In this document: in pieces, positions 22,401-26,591 of the stretch
Layout of the letters: each line of letters begins with the position of its first letter
Position numbering within the stretch: position 1 is the stretch's first letter
Assembly: GCA_019187365.1 (NCBI GenBank)
Contig: JABARE010000001.1
Span: forward strand, 1-64,000
Source of the DNA: Saprospiraceae bacterium
Lineage (GTDB): Bacteria; Bacteroidota; Bacteroidia; Chitinophagales; Saprospiraceae
DNA: 64,000 nucleotides
Direction: 5' to 3'
The notes under the pieces: model-generated
Told to the model about the DNA's origin: nothing
The model's database searches: none
What the model saw: only the letters and a program-made list of their open reading frames with translations
Translations under genes and position numbers: made by a program

Positions 22401-23923
22401 TCGTTGAGCGTGTCTCCCAGGGTACCTCCGATGTAAGTCCCCCATGCCATGGTGTTGAGGCTGGAGAATTTACACATGTACATGTCGAAAACTCCGCCAA
22501 AGGTGATGTCGTACGCTGATGCATCCGGCAGGTAATTGGGGCTGCCGGCTGGCAGTGCATCGTCCGGGGTGAAGCCCAACACATAGGAGTTGTCATCGAT
22601 GGCCTGGATAGAGGTCGTTCCGAATGTTTCGTTTCCGTTGCTGCCCAGGTAGGAGGCATATATAAAGGTGTCGAGGTTTTTGCTGAAGACGGCAACATAA
22701 GCATCCTGGTTATTTCGGCCACCGTCAAAGGGCGATCCGGTCATCGGCAGATCGTGATTGGTAAAGCCTCCCACAAAAACCCTGTTTTGTGAAAGGCTCA
22801 GGCTGTGAGCGCGGCTGGTCTGGCCCGGGGAGGCAGTGGCATTTGCATAAAGCGTCAGGTCGAGCAAATCATTTCCTATGGAATTGATCCGGTATATGAC
22901 CGTCACATAAGGACTTGAGTTGGGTCCACTGTTCAGGCCCGTTACCGTGTTGCGCCATCCGTCGGCATCGTACCCCTGGCCTCCTGATGTAGGGATGTTG
23001 ATGTTGGTGGCCCCGGCGCAATAGAGGATATTGGTCGCAGAGTCCAGCGCAATGGCATAGAGATATTGGTCAAATGTGTTACCGTTCGTGGTATTGCCAT
23101 CCATATAAGTACCCCATACGAGCACGGGGTCGATGACCAGTGGCAATTCCGGCTTGATCGGACTTCCAACCGCAAAGGCAACTCTGTTGCCTGTTAGCTT
23201 CTTGAACCGCACATCTGCAGGTTCTTTTCCATTTACGCCAACCTGGTAGGCCTCAGGGATGTTGAAGGTTACCTCGGTGAAGCGGAGGCCTACACTCAGA
23301 TTTCCTTTTTTGTCAACGGTCAACGCATCCTGTCCACTGAAATGCATGCGGATCTTCTGAAAATCTTCAGCTGAGTCGATGACCCAGTCGAACTCCAACG
23401 ATCCATCTGCGTTGCTGTAGATCCTGAGGTCTATGCCATTGTATACATCTTCAAGGGTCAACTCTTTGGCAGCCCGTACTCCGGTAACCCATTTTGTTGA
23501 GTCGAGAGCAGTGAAAAAATTATAACGCGTACCAAACTGATCTCCCAGGCGAATGGTTGGTTTTTCGTTAGCATCCTCGAAATCAACAGAAAAGGAGTGT
23601 TCGCTGACTTGAAAAGGATCCTCCTCCGGTAAAATCCCTGGTGATGTTTCGTCCGGAGTGGTGGTGATGTATTCCTTAGCAACGAATTTTAGGCGATTTT
23701 TTTCGATAAAAACGGTCCCTTGTTTGCCTTCAAGGTAGTAAAGTACCTTTTCGACCGGGTACTGGCCTCTGTTTTCAATAAAACGCAGAATCTCTGCGTT
23801 TTCCTTGAGCGATTTCCTGACCTGAACAGCGAGGTCGGGATCCAGGCTTCGGGAAACCTGACCAAACGATGGACTTATTGCTAACAGGCCCGCAAAGACG
23901 AACCAGCCAACGAGTCTGACCAT
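1..23923 (-). CDS. giant secreted multi-repeat surface protein (SBBP, GEVED, HYR-like repeats), 3' end off the left edge
   Basis: One open frame covers at least 7,974 codons with no stop seen; it remains open at base 1, so the C terminus is missing. The chosen ATG (23923) begins MVRLVGWFVFAGLLAISPSF, a good signal peptide; an in-frame ATG at 23971 would add 16 residues before it. Approximate domain order: signal peptide 1-22; SBBP-associated N-terminal domain 23-265 (ENRGQYP motif); beta-propeller/SBBP region 265-797; GEVED domain 798-968; about 11 HYR-like repeats 970-1884; two copies of a beta-sandwich plus HYR-like module 1885-2400; further HYR units to 2494; then about 66 repeats of 83 residues to the edge. 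Proteins of this kind in Bacteroidota are exported by the type IX secretion system, and a C-terminal sorting domain is expected beyond the window (inference). Likely a cell-surface adhesin or matrix protein; the true function is unknown. No partner genes lie beside it, and a 700-bp gap separates it from the divergent peroxidase gene. Confidence 0.9.
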   Translation of the reverse strand, partial: MVRLVGWFVFAGLLAISPSFGQVSRSLDPDLAVQVRKSLKENAEILRFIENRGQYPVEKVLYYLEGKQGTVFIEKNRLKFVAKEYITTTPDETSPGILPEEDPFQVSEHSFSVDFEDANEKPTIRLGDQFGTRYNFFTALDSTKWVTGVRAAKELTLEDVYNGIDLRIYSNADGSLEFDWVIDSAEDFQKIRMHFSGQDALTVDKKGNLSVGLRFTEVTFNIPEAYQVGVNGKEPADVRFKKLTGNRVAFAVGSPIKPELPLVIDPVLVWGTYMDGNTTNGNTFDQYLYAIALDSATNILYCAGATNINIPTSGGQGYDADGWRNTVTGLNSGPNSSPYVTVIYRINSIGNDLLDLTLYANATASPGQTSRAHSLSLSQNRVFVGGFTNHDLPMTGSPFDGGRNNQDAYVAVFSKNLDTFIYASYLGSNGNETFGTTSIQAIDDNSYVLGFTPDDALPAGSPNYLPDASAYDITFGGVFDMYMCKFSSLNTMAWGTYIGGTLGDTLNDLEIIPNGKIIFAGWTQSTTGLTEVNSAAASGSNSDGLIGIISGDGHTMHYLDKIGGPNRDRIFDLEWYDGVLYFTGAVNSGFPLGTGAKYDDTYNGGTNAWNGFNGSASDAIIGRVNDTGGSSGYKATYYGAPGPGGTNNAYSNELGNGIKQVTTGGCGGGNEATFILVWGTVTGSGLPTKNLNNESFFDSLGTNGGTDMFFAGFKNTLDTLVYGTYVGGNNNDYLGNVGDPRGANHLLVYGSNIYVGTTTHSTSSNAPTYVQNGFDVSKSNGGNDSHVIFEIEIASIVESDFSDAPLWLGKPLHTILCDDLRLGSKLDSESSSQHTKDADGDDILGMDDEDCVSNPPSLMAGANQNISVTIDSIVNTTGGNVNLYAWINLNGDNMFGFEVAEARTATIANNHSGPVTLNWNNVTVSGPDTNKYLRIRLTKNNLIDNASSPRDERAYIAATDGEVEDYSLVELNCPAPGFDSACVSQDTINAHYEAWLLTASGGGGCDGVLTNNDPGPPDYCGDTVTVTFYYVSTCAPDTTTCTSTYSILVDTSVPNVVLTCPTYLTVDSCQTQAEVDDAFADWLASATVAGGCNTVLTNNNTGAPSHCGGSTTVTFTVESGCEPPVTCSAVFTVTNAPALSISCPSNQTETSCQSQASIDAAYTAWLASASASGGCPGASLSNDGGAAPSACGGSKTVTWTAYSTCDTLTCTAVFTVTSAPVVSLTCPANNTQAACQTQAAIDATYSAWLASASFSGGCNAAISNNGGAAPDDCGGSKTVTWTVTSTCESDVTCSAVFTVTAAPLLVLDCPFSVTEAACQTEAAINAKFATWLASVSTTGGCNVSVSNNNAGAPPACGGSTTVTFTASSSCEPPKTCSASFTVTAAPAVTLTCPANSTQTACQTQAAIDATYSAWLASATFSGGCNAAISNNGGSAPNICGGSKTVTWTVTSSCATDVTCSAVFTIEDAPDVSLTCASNQTESACQTQAAIDATYSAWLASATFSGGCNAAISNNGGSAPNICGGSKTVTWTVTSSCEPDVTCSAVFTIEDAPDVSLTCASNQTESACQTQAAIDAAYATWLATATFTGGCNAILSNNGGSAPNICGGSKTVTWTVTSSCEPNVTCSAVFTIEDAPDVSLTCASNQTESSCQTQAAIDAAYSAWLATATFTGGCNALLSNNGGAAPDACGGSKTVTWTVTSSCEPDVTCSAAFTVEDAPVVSLTCAANQTEVACQTQASIDAAYSAWLASASFTGGCNAAISNNGGAAPDACGGAKTVTWTVTSTCEPDVTCSAVFTVEDALPVVLTCPANVSEPACQSKMVIESKFANWLASASFSGGCNASMSNDNSGDFPPCGGGKTVTFTVTSTCEPPVTCSASFTVEYDTIVPTFTAPADITIYKGSDNPDTATLVNYNFNAGASYDDLCPELFSGIQSLVDASSNPFKTDIGVSSGSLAFSANAVGGSALLVDSSHTAGHWQFNLTGEGMSKATNIAVYLQMKKFGVNSADSLKLQYSLDGSSWTTFRTKALTLASWIQDTATITGVNNVDSLYIRVGYSGGGSGSNPKSLAMDNFQVRASVCCTFDASPAITGDVTDEFDSCNPDIQATYCDSIVATPCEGSHLIYRTWTLQDSCGNTAPEQIQEITISDTTRPSFMVPADVTIYQGAASADTFTLVNYDFNNGTSYSNLTPKLHFGVQSKIDTTSNKFKLDSGTVTGTLAFTANPIARWALRVDSSNLPGYWQFNIKGPTLPICTEFEVYTQFNKKDTSSSDTVYYYYSIDSVVWNKFHQYTTLLDSFVQDTSKVPITQSISALYLRMSYSDSTGAEPSALVFDNFQLRAIVNYDSCSVNPSPDITGYPTELEDNCDSIPTLTYTDEIIPGSCPDNYVIERSWIAYDDCNNTRIEIQEITILDTAKPVITCPDDILTINCEAVVDPDSTGYATATDLCSEDVTMITYVDNIIPGTCPGDYTIERTWAATDSCNNMVSCLQTINVDPLPGPSITCPGNQTEVGCQTQAAIDAAYSAWLGSASFSGGCDAEISNNGGAAPDACGGSKTVTWTVTSSCAADVTCSAVFTVDDAAAVVLTCPANQTEASCQTQAAIDAAFSAWLASASSSGGCNASLTHNGGAAPDACGGSTTVTWTVTSTCEPDVTCSAIFTVEYAPAVVINCPANNTQASCQTQATIDAAFSAWLASAAFSGGCNAAISNNAGSAPDACGGSTTVTWTVTSTCEPAVTCAAVFTVEDAPAVVLNCPANNTQASCQTQATIDAAFIAWLASAAFSGGCNAAISNNAGSAPDACGGSTTVTWTVTSTCEPAVTCAAVFTVEDAPTVVINCPANNTQASCQTQAAIDAAYSAWLASATFSGGCNAAMSNNGGAAPDACGGSKTVTWRVTSSCEPDVTCSAAFTVEDAPAIVLTCAVNATQASCQTQAAIDAAYSAWLASAGFTGGCNAAISNNGGAAPDACGGSKTATWTVTSTCEPDVTCSAVFTVTDAPPVVLTCPANQTEAACQTQAAIDAAYTAWLASATFTGGCNAAISNNGGAAPDACGGSKTVTWTVTSTCEPDVTCSAVFTVTDAPAVVLNCPANQTEAACQTQAAIDAAYSAWLASATFSGGCNATISNNGGAAPDACGGAKTVTWTVTSTCEPDVTCSAVFTVTDAPAVVLTCPSNQTEVACQTQAAIDAAYSAWLASATLTGGCNASISNNGGAAPDACGGSKTVIWTVTSTCEPNVTCSAVFTVTDAPAVVLNCPANQTEAACQTQAAIDAAYTAWLASATFSGGCNAAISNNGGAAPDACGGSKTVTWTVTSSCEPDVTCSAVFTVLDAPAVVLNCPANQTEPACQTQAAIDAAFATWLTTASYSGGCNATMTNNAGAAPPACGGSTTVTWTVTSSCEPNVTCAAVFAVTDAPVVVLNCPANQTEAACQTQAAIDAAFAAWLTTAGYSGGCNATMTNNAGAAPPACGGSTTVTWTVTSSCEPDVTCAAVFTVNDAPAVVLNCPANQTVAACQTQAAIDAAFAAWLTTAGYSGGCNAAISNNSASAPPACGGSVTVTWTVTSSCEPDVSCSAVFTVTNAPNVSITCAPNRTRPSCLTQNNINNNFNNWLLLTTFSGGCNASISNDNTGPPNRCGGSTTVTWTISSTCQGPVTCSATYTVTAAPPVVLNCPANNTQAACQDQAAIDAAFSAWLATASFSGGCNASMTNNAGAAPPACGGSTTVTWTVTSSCEPNVTCSAAFTVTNAPAVVLTCPPNQTEAACQTQAAIDAAFSAWLASASTTGGCNTSMTNNAGAAPPACGGSTTVTWTVTSSCESDVTCSAVFTVSDAPAVVLNCPANQTEAACQTQAAIDAAYSAWLASATFSGGCNAAISNNGGAAPDACGGSKTVTWTVTSTCEPDVTCSAVFTVLDAPAVVLNCPANQTEPACQTQAAIDAAFAAWLTTASYSGGCNATMTNNAGAAPPACGGSTTVTWTVTSSCEPNVTCAAVFTVLDAPAVVLNCPVNQTELACQTQAAIDAAFATWLTTAGYSGGCNATMTNNAGAAPPACGGSTTVTWTVTSSCEPDVTCAAVFTVTDAPVVVLNCPANQTEPACQTQAAIDAAFAAWLTTASYSGGCNATMTNNAGAAPPACGGSTTVTWTVTSSCEPDVTCAAVFTVADAPAVVLNCPANQTEPACQTQAAINAAFSAWLASATFSGGCNASISNSGGAAPDACGGATTVTWTVTSSCEPNATCSAVFTVTYAPAVVLNCPANQTEAACQTQAAIDAAYAAWLASATFSGGCNAAISNNGGAAPDACGGSKTVTWTVTSSCEPNVTCSAVFTVLDAPAVVLNCPANQTEAACQTQAAIDAAYSAWLASATFSGGCNATISNNGGAAPDACGGSKTVTWTVTSSCEPDVTCSAVFTVLDAPAAVINCPANQTEPACQTQAAIDAAYSAWLASATFSGGCSAAISNNGGAAPDACGGSKTVTWTVTSSCEPDVTCSAVFTVLDAPVVVLNCPANQTEPACQTQAAIDAAYSAWLASATFSGGCNAAISNNGGAAPDACGGSKTVTWTVTSSCEPDVTCSAVFTVLNAPAVVLNCPANQTEPACQTQAAIDAAFATWLTTVSYSGGCNATMTNNAGAAPPACGGSTTVTWTVTSSCEPDVTCAAIFTVTDAPVVVLNCPANQTEPACQTQAAIDAAFAAWLTTASYSGGCNSTMTNNAGAAPPACGGSTTVTWTVTSSCEPDVTCAAIFTVTDAPAVVLNCPANQTEPACQTQAAIDAAFSAWLASATFSGGCNASISNSGGAAPDACGGATTVTWTVTSSCTGPVTCTAVFTVADAPAVVLTCPANQTEVACQTQAAIDAAYSAWLASATFSGGCNAAISNNGGAAPNACGGAKTVTWTVTSTCEPDVTCSAIFTVLDAPAVVLNCPANQTEAACQTQAALDAAYSAWLASATFSGGCNAAISNNGGAAPDACGGSKTVTWTVTSSCEPDVTCSAVFTVLDAPAVVLNCPANQTEAACQTQVAIDAAYSAWLASATFSGGCNAAISNNGGAAPDACGGSKTVTWTVTSTCEPDVTCSAVFTVLDAPAVVLNCPANQTEPACQSQAAIDAAFATWLTTVSYSGGCNATMTNNAGAAPPACGGSTTVTWTVTSSCEPDVTCAAVFTVTDAPAVVLNCPANQTEPACQTQAAIDVAFAAWLTTAGYSGGCNAAMTNNAGAAPPVCGGSTTVTWTVTSSCEPNVTCAAVFTVTDAPVVVLNCPANQIEPACQTQAAIDAAFAAWLTTASYSGGCNATMTNNAGAAPPACGGSTTVTWTVTSSCEPDVTCAAVFTVTDATAIVLSCPANQTEPACQTQAAIDAAFSAWLASATFSGGCNASISNSGGAAPDACGGATTVTWTVTSSCEPNVTCSAVFTVTDAPAVVLNCPANQTEAACQTQAAIDAAYSAWLASATFSGGCNAAISNNGGAAPDACGGAKTVTWTVTSSCEPDATCSAVFTVLDAPAVVLSCPANQTEPACQTQAAIDAAYSAWLASATYSGGCNATLSNNGGAAPDACGGSKTVTWTVTSSCEPDVTCSAVFTVLDAPAVVLNCPANQTEAACQTQVAIDAAYSAWLASATYSGGCNATLSNNGGAAPDACGGSKTVTWTVTSSCEPDVTCSAVFTVLDAPAVVLNCPANQTELACQTQAAIDAAFAAWLTTASYSGGCNASMTNNAGAAPPACGGSTTVTWTVTSSCEPNITCAAVFTVSSAPAVVLNCPANQTEVACQTQAAIDASFATWLTTVSYSGGCNATMTNNAGAAPPACGGSTTVTWTVTSSCEPDVTCAAIFTVTDAPVVVLNCPANQTEPACQTQAAIDAAFAAWLTTASYSGGCNSTMTNNAGAAPPACGGSTTVTWTVTSSCEPDVTCAAIFTVTDAPAVVLNCPANQTEPACQTQAAIDAAFSAWLASATFSDGCNAAISNSGGAAPDACGGATTVTWTVTSSCEPNVTCSAVFTVTDAPAVVLNCPANQTEPACQTQAAIDAAYSAWLASATFSGGCNAAISNNGGAAPNACGGAKTVTWTVTSSCEPDVTCSAVFTVLDAPAVVLNCPANQTEPACQTQAAIDAAYSAWLASATFSGGCNATVSNNGGAAPDACGGSKTVTWTVTSSCEPDVTCSAAFTVLDAPAVVINCPANQTEAACQTQVAIDAAYSAWLASATYSGGCNATLSNNGGAAPDACGGSKTVTWTVTSTCEPDVTCSAVFTVLDAPAVVLNCPANQTEPACQSQAAIDAAFAAWLTTASYSGGCNASMTNNAGAAPPACGGSTTVTWTVTSSCEPNVTCAAVFTVTDAPAVVLNCPANQTEVACQTQAAIDAAFATWLTTASYSGGCNATMTNNAGAAPPPCGGSSTVTWTVTSSCEPNVTCAAVFTVTDAPAVVLNCPANQTEPACQTQAAIDAAFAAWLTTASYSGGCNATMTNNAGAAPPACGGSTTVTWTVTSSCEPDVTCAAVFTVTDATAIVLSCPANQTEPACQTQAAIDAAFSAWLASVTFSGGCNAAISNSGGGAPDACGGATTVTWTVTSSCEPNVTCSAVFTVTDAPAVVLNCPANQTEAACQTQAAIDAAYSAWLASATSSGGCNATVSNNGGAAPPACGGSKTVTWTVTSSCEPDVTCSAVFTVLDAPAVVLNCPANQTEPACQTQAAIDAAYSVWLASATSSGGCNATVSNNGGSAPPACGGSKTVTWTVTSSCEPDVTCSAVFTVLVGPAVVLNCPANQTEAACQTQVAIDAAYSAWLASATYSGGCNATLSNNGGAAPDACGGSKTVTWTVTSTCEPDVTCSAVFTVLDAPAVVLNCPANQTELACQTQAAIDAAFAAWLTTAGYSGGCNASMTNNAGAAPPACGGSTTVTWTVTSSCEPNITCAAVFTVSSAPAVVLNCPANQTEVACQTQAAIDAAFATWLTTASYSGGCNATMTNNAGAAPPACGGSTTVTWTVTSSCEPNVTCAAVFTVTDAPAVVLNCPANQTEPACQTQAAIDAAFAAWVTTASYSGGCNATMTNNAGAAPPACGGSTTVTWTVASSCEPDVTCSAVFTVADAPAVALTCPPNRTRPACLTQANINNNFANWLTLVSVSGGCNVTISDDNNGPPPACGGSTTVTWTVTSSCEPQVTCSASYTVTAAPPVVLNCASNNIQAACQTQAAIDAAYSTWLASATFSGGCNAAISNNGGAAPNACGGAKTVTWTVTSSCEPDVTCSAVFTVLDAPAVVLNCPANQTEPACQTQAAIDAAYSAWLASATSSGGCNATVSNNGGAAPNACGGSKTVTWTVTSSCEPDVSCSAVFTVLDAPAVVLNCPANQTEAACQTQAAIDAAYSAWLASATSSGGCNATVSNNGGAAPDACGGSKTVTWTVASSCEPDVTCAAIFTVLDAPAVVLNCAANQTEPACQTQAAIDAAFAAWLTTAGYSGGCNATMTNNAGAAPPACGGSTTVTWTVTSSCEPNITCAAVFTVSPAPAVVLNCPANQTEAACQTQAAIDAAFATWLTTVSFSGGCNATMTNNAGTAPPACGGSTTVTWTVTSSCEPNVTCAAVFTVTDAPAVVLTCPTNQTEPSCQTQAAIDVAFATWLTTASYSGGCNATMTNNAGAAPPPCGGSTTVTWTVTSSCEPDVTCAAVFTVTNAPAVVLNCPANNTQTSCQTQAAVDAAYSAWLASATFSGGCNAAVSNNAGAAPNACGGSTTVIWTVTSSCEPNVTCSAVFTVTDAPAVVLNCPANQTEAACQSQAAIDAAYSAWLASATSSGGCNATVSNNGGTAPLACGGSKTVTWTVTSSCEPNVTCSAAFTVLNAPTVVLNCPANQTEAACQSQAAINAAYSAWLASATSTGGCNATVSNNGGAAPDACGGSKTVTWTVNSSCDPDVTCSAVFTVLDAPAVVLNCPANQTEAACQSQAAIDVVYSAWLASATFSGGCNAAISNNGGAAPPACGGSKTVTWTVNSSCDPDVTCSAVFSVLDAPA
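16440..18270 (-). other. duplicated beta-sandwich plus HYR-like module inside the giant gene
   Basis: This stretch separates the two repeat arrays. Two related domains of about 185 residues lie at roughly 18243-17690 and 17462-16915. Each starts with a T-I-Y-x-G motif followed by TLVNYNF or TLVNYDF, contains a W-Q-F-N segment, and ends with DNFQVRA or DNFQLRA. Each is followed by a short HYR-like segment ending in a CGN or CNN motif and an I-Q-E-I-T-I strand. Two more canonical HYR-like units (ITCP starts, ERTWAATDSCNN) follow down to about 16440. The paired order suggests duplication of a whole domain-plus-repeat module. The fold is inferred from alternating beta-strand-like patterns and resembles jelly-roll ligand-binding domains; the binding target is unknown. 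Confidence 0.6.
18270..21010 (-). repeat. N-terminal tandem array of about 11 HYR-like units
   Basis: Ten units share the 249-bp register (landmarks at 18454, 18703, 18952, 19201, 19450, 19699, 19948, 20197, 20446 and 20695). An eleventh, more divergent unit follows near 20956 with a 12-bp longer spacing. They keep the six-cysteine layout and the CGG...TVTWT core of the main array but differ from each other more. Three neighbouring units (18952 to 19700) form a closely related local group sharing NICGGSKTVTWT. This is the membrane-distal or N-terminal part of the repeat stalk if the C terminus anchors the protein (inference). Confidence 0.88.
21020..21530 (-). other. GEVED domain of the giant protein
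   Basis: About residues 798-968 of the giant protein. The segment contains DADGDDILGMDDEDC, a YAWINLNGDNMF strand, a RIRLTKN strand and the family-defining GEVEDYS motif near its end. GEVED domains are small beta-rich modules common in secreted Bacteroidota proteins, usually next to adhesion-type repeats. Here it links the propeller region to the first HYR-like array. Confidence 0.75.
21530..23857 (-). other. SBBP-associated N-terminal domain and beta-propeller region
   Basis: After the signal peptide the mature protein has an ENRGQYP motif and alternating strands (VFIEKNRLKFVAKEY) typical of the N-terminal domain found in SBBP-repeat proteins. From about residue 265 come repeats of the form W-G-T-Y-x-G-G...D, such as VLVWGTYMDG, YASYLGSNG, WGTYIGGTLGD and VYGTYVGGNNNDYLG, spaced about 50-60 residues apart as in seven-bladed beta-propeller (SBBP) proteins. 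No enzymatic motif is visible. Boundaries are approximate. Confidence 0.75.
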
Positions 23924-24624
23924 TGATCCGGTCTTCCAAAAAACATTGAGGCACCAATTGGCATGGAACATTTGACCACCAATTTTTTGTTCGCCGGTAG
24001 GCCTGAGGTTTTTGGGGCTGACACTGGGCGGATTCGCCACGTTGAGGCCGGAAAGTCGACAAACTCGAATTATCATAAACACAGACTTTGCATACATGGA
24101 GATGCCCCTGGCTGGGGACGCGGATCGTCCACAGAGTTTAGCAGCGAGGTGAGGCATAAAAAATAATGAAGGAAGCTGGGATTGAGCAGATAGGAGCACC
24201 GTTGCGAATAAGACCCACGTCCTTCATTCACTTTGCTACCTGCCCCCAAATGGTCCGTCGAGGCAAAAGTTACATGCAAGCAATTTGCATTCATTTGTCT
24301 CAGGTCGATCAAACCAATAGCGGACCAATAGGTGAACAAGAACCTTAGATATCATTAACGATATATAAAGTGCTTAATGCCAACAAGTTAGTCCTACTAC
24401 TGTCTTATAAAATTCCTACCAAAGATAATGTTATTCTATTTTCTTTTGAAAAAATTAACATTTTTTAAAGAGGGGTAATTCGCAATGGAAGAGTTGGACA
24501 AACGGATTATTGCCAATTTGCATTTTTTTGCTCCTTGCCATTGGTGTTCTCATGATATGGGTAGCTCTAATGCGCTGTTCCGGAGCACATTGGTAAATTT
24601 TCGCACCTGCACCATTTGTGTTGG
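23924..24624. other. divergent intergenic region, no supported gene
   Basis: About 700 bp separate the giant surface-protein gene from the peroxidase operon. The part from 24340 to 24480 is markedly AT-rich and probably holds promoters, but no clean TAnnTTTG box was found for either gene. A short frame from a TTG at 24510 to a stop at 24591 encodes a strongly hydrophobic signal-like stretch, and the next frame reads FAPAPFVLDANQDSYAIADL, so a frameshifted small gene or remnant is possible but unproven. No RNA gene was recognised. Confidence 0.5.
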
Positions 24625-26589
24625 ATGCCAATCAGGATTCTTATGCCATTGCGGACCTGGAATCTTATACATTTTATCCTGTTCCTTGGATGGGGAGCAG
24701 GTTCATTATGGCTCAGTATAAGGGCTGGCAATGCATTGCCGGGAAGAGTTGTACCTGCCCTCTATAAAGATCTTTACAGCATTCGACTCGATTCCTTGCA
24801 ACTTAATCTGGAAAAGCTGCTGCAGATTACCGACGCTCCTTCCGGGCTAAGCAGAAAATTGGCATTAGAACAATTGCCGATTTCCAGGAAAGCGTTGAAG
24901 GCAGCAGATTTTTGGGTGCGCTACATGGACCCCATTCAATATCGCGGAATGCATGGTGTCCTTCCGGTGGAATGGGAGGTCGAGGTCTTTGAAAAGTGGG
25001 AGCCCCCGTACCGCCGGCTTTCAGGTGGTTTGTTCCTGGTGGAGACCTACATGGAAGAACCGGAAATGCACCGGGATTCAGTCCGGTCACTGCTACTTGC
25101 AGCTATAAAATCCGTCGGAGCTTTCCGCCAGGATAGCAACCGCAGACAGCTGGACGATCAGGCCCATTTTTATTTTGCAAACCGCTTGTTCCTGCTTAAC
25201 CTGGCAGCAATTTATACGACGGGATTTGAATGCCCTGATTCGTCCCGCATCATTCCGGAACTGCATCAAATGTTGCTGGATACGCGAGAGATTTACCGGT
25301 CTTTTGGTGAGGAATCAGCCAAGCATGCCATTTCCTCGGGCTATGACTCGCTTTATGAAACAGCCATTTCATTTGTTGCTCAATTTCAAGCAAAACCATA
25401 CTCCGAATTTGATCATTTTAGTTGGATTAGGGACTTTGTCCAGCCCCTTTACTCGATGAATGCCCATTTTATTCGGCAAAACCGGTTTCGTTCCCGCAGT
25501 CTGGTCGATTATGCGCTGTCAGATGCCGCTGACCGGATCTTTTCCAAAAACCTCTACCGTGCTCAGGAAGAAAGACCTCTTTTTCGGCGGGTTCCCGACA
25601 GCATTTACGGCGAAGTGGTGCGCCTTGGGGAGCAACTCTTCTACGACCCCCTGCTATCGGGTAACAACCAGCGATCCTGCGCATCCTGCCACCTTCCATC
25701 TCATTTTTTTACGGATACCAGTGTCCGCACCCCCTTGAATTTTAATCGCGATGGCAGGCTCGAACGCAATGCGCCAAGCCTTGTCAATGCCTCATTGAAT
25801 CACCTCCTCCTGATCGACGGCGAACACCTCAGCCTGATGGATCAACTGGCAGCGGTCCACAGTAAGGTTGATGAAATGAACGGTGACGTTGGGACCACCA
25901 TGAAAGAGATCCTGTCGTGCGAAGATTACCACAGCCGACTTTCAAAACTTGCATCGCATACCCTGAATCCGCAACCGGGATTCGAGCACGTTGCAGCAGC
26001 GATCATTGCGTACTACACGGCATTCGATACGGCAAGCTCCGCCTTTGATGATGCCGTTAACGGACTTGCGGAATTGGACGTTCATGCGCGCCGGGGTTTT
26101 AATTTATTTATGGGTAGAGCACAATGCGCTACCTGTCACTTTCCACCTCATTTTGGTGGCATCAAACCCCCTTATTCCGGAAACGAATTCGAAGTTTTGG
26201 GAGTCCCCGATGATTCGACTGCAACCCGGTTGAGCCCTGACCCCGGGCGCTACCGGCAACATGCCGTGCCTGAGATGCGGAATGCTTTCCGCACAGGCAG
26301 TCTGCGCAATGTGGCACGCACAAAGCCCTACATGCACAATGGTGCATTTCGAACGCTCGAGGAAGTAATTGAATTTTATGACCTTGGAGGTGGGGCAGGC
26401 AAGGGCTTGGATGTGCCCGGTCAGACCCTGTCTTCCGACAGCTTGCGTCTCAGCAATGTTGATAAACAACTCTTGCTGCATTTCTTGGGAAAACTCGACG
26501 ATCAACTGGATTATAAACCAGCAATCCCTTTGCTTCCTGAATCGCGACGGAAAGACCTGAACCGGAGAAAGGCAGGCGGTGTTTATTAA
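24625..26589 (+). CDS. di-heme cytochrome c peroxidase (CcpA/MauG family) with imelysin-like N-terminal region
   Basis: Periplasmic enzyme of the bacterial di-heme peroxidase/MauG group, which reduces peroxide or oxidises substrates using two c-type hemes. Two CxxCH heme sites are visible: CASCH near residue 352 and CATCH near 501. A typical C-terminal segment follows (RNVARTKPYMHNGAF, then TLEEVIEFYDLGGG). The first 260 or so residues are an extra helical region with LPVEWEVEVFEKWEPPYRR, the kind of N-terminal extension seen on Bacteroidota peroxidases and related to imelysin-like iron-uptake proteins (family knowledge). Start: ATG at 24625; ATG at 24643 is equally possible and gives a compact signal peptide; upstream in-frame starts are non-ATG. 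The next gene starts 2 bp after the stop, so the two are co-transcribed and the small cytochrome may be its electron donor (inference). Confidence 0.85.
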   Translation: MPIRILMPLRTWNLIHFILFLGWGAGSLWLSIRAGNALPGRVVPALYKDLYSIRLDSLQLNLEKLLQITDAPSGLSRKLALEQLPISRKALKAADFWVRYMDPIQYRGMHGVLPVEWEVEVFEKWEPPYRRLSGGLFLVETYMEEPEMHRDSVRSLLLAAIKSVGAFRQDSNRRQLDDQAHFYFANRLFLLNLAAIYTTGFECPDSSRIIPELHQMLLDTREIYRSFGEESAKHAISSGYDSLYETAISFVAQFQAKPYSEFDHFSWIRDFVQPLYSMNAHFIRQNRFRSRSLVDYALSDAADRIFSKNLYRAQEERPLFRRVPDSIYGEVVRLGEQLFYDPLLSGNNQRSCASCHLPSHFFTDTSVRTPLNFNRDGRLERNAPSLVNASLNHLLLIDGEHLSLMDQLAAVHSKVDEMNGDVGTTMKEILSCEDYHSRLSKLASHTLNPQPGFEHVAAAIIAYYTAFDTASSAFDDAVNGLAELDVHARRGFNLFMGRAQCATCHFPPHFGGIKPPYSGNEFEVLGVPDDSTATRLSPDPGRYRQHAVPEMRNAFRTGSLRNVARTKPYMHNGAFRTLEEVIEFYDLGGGAGKGLDVPGQTLSSDSLRLSNVDKQLLLHFLGKLDDQLDYKPAIPLLPESRRKDLNRRKAGGVY

Positions 26590-26591
26590 AC

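Noticed and set aside
24485..24721. 78-codon plus-strand frame overlapping the peroxidase start
   Set aside because: Composition is not protein-like (many Cys/His/Ser), and it overlaps the start of the much better supported peroxidase frame.
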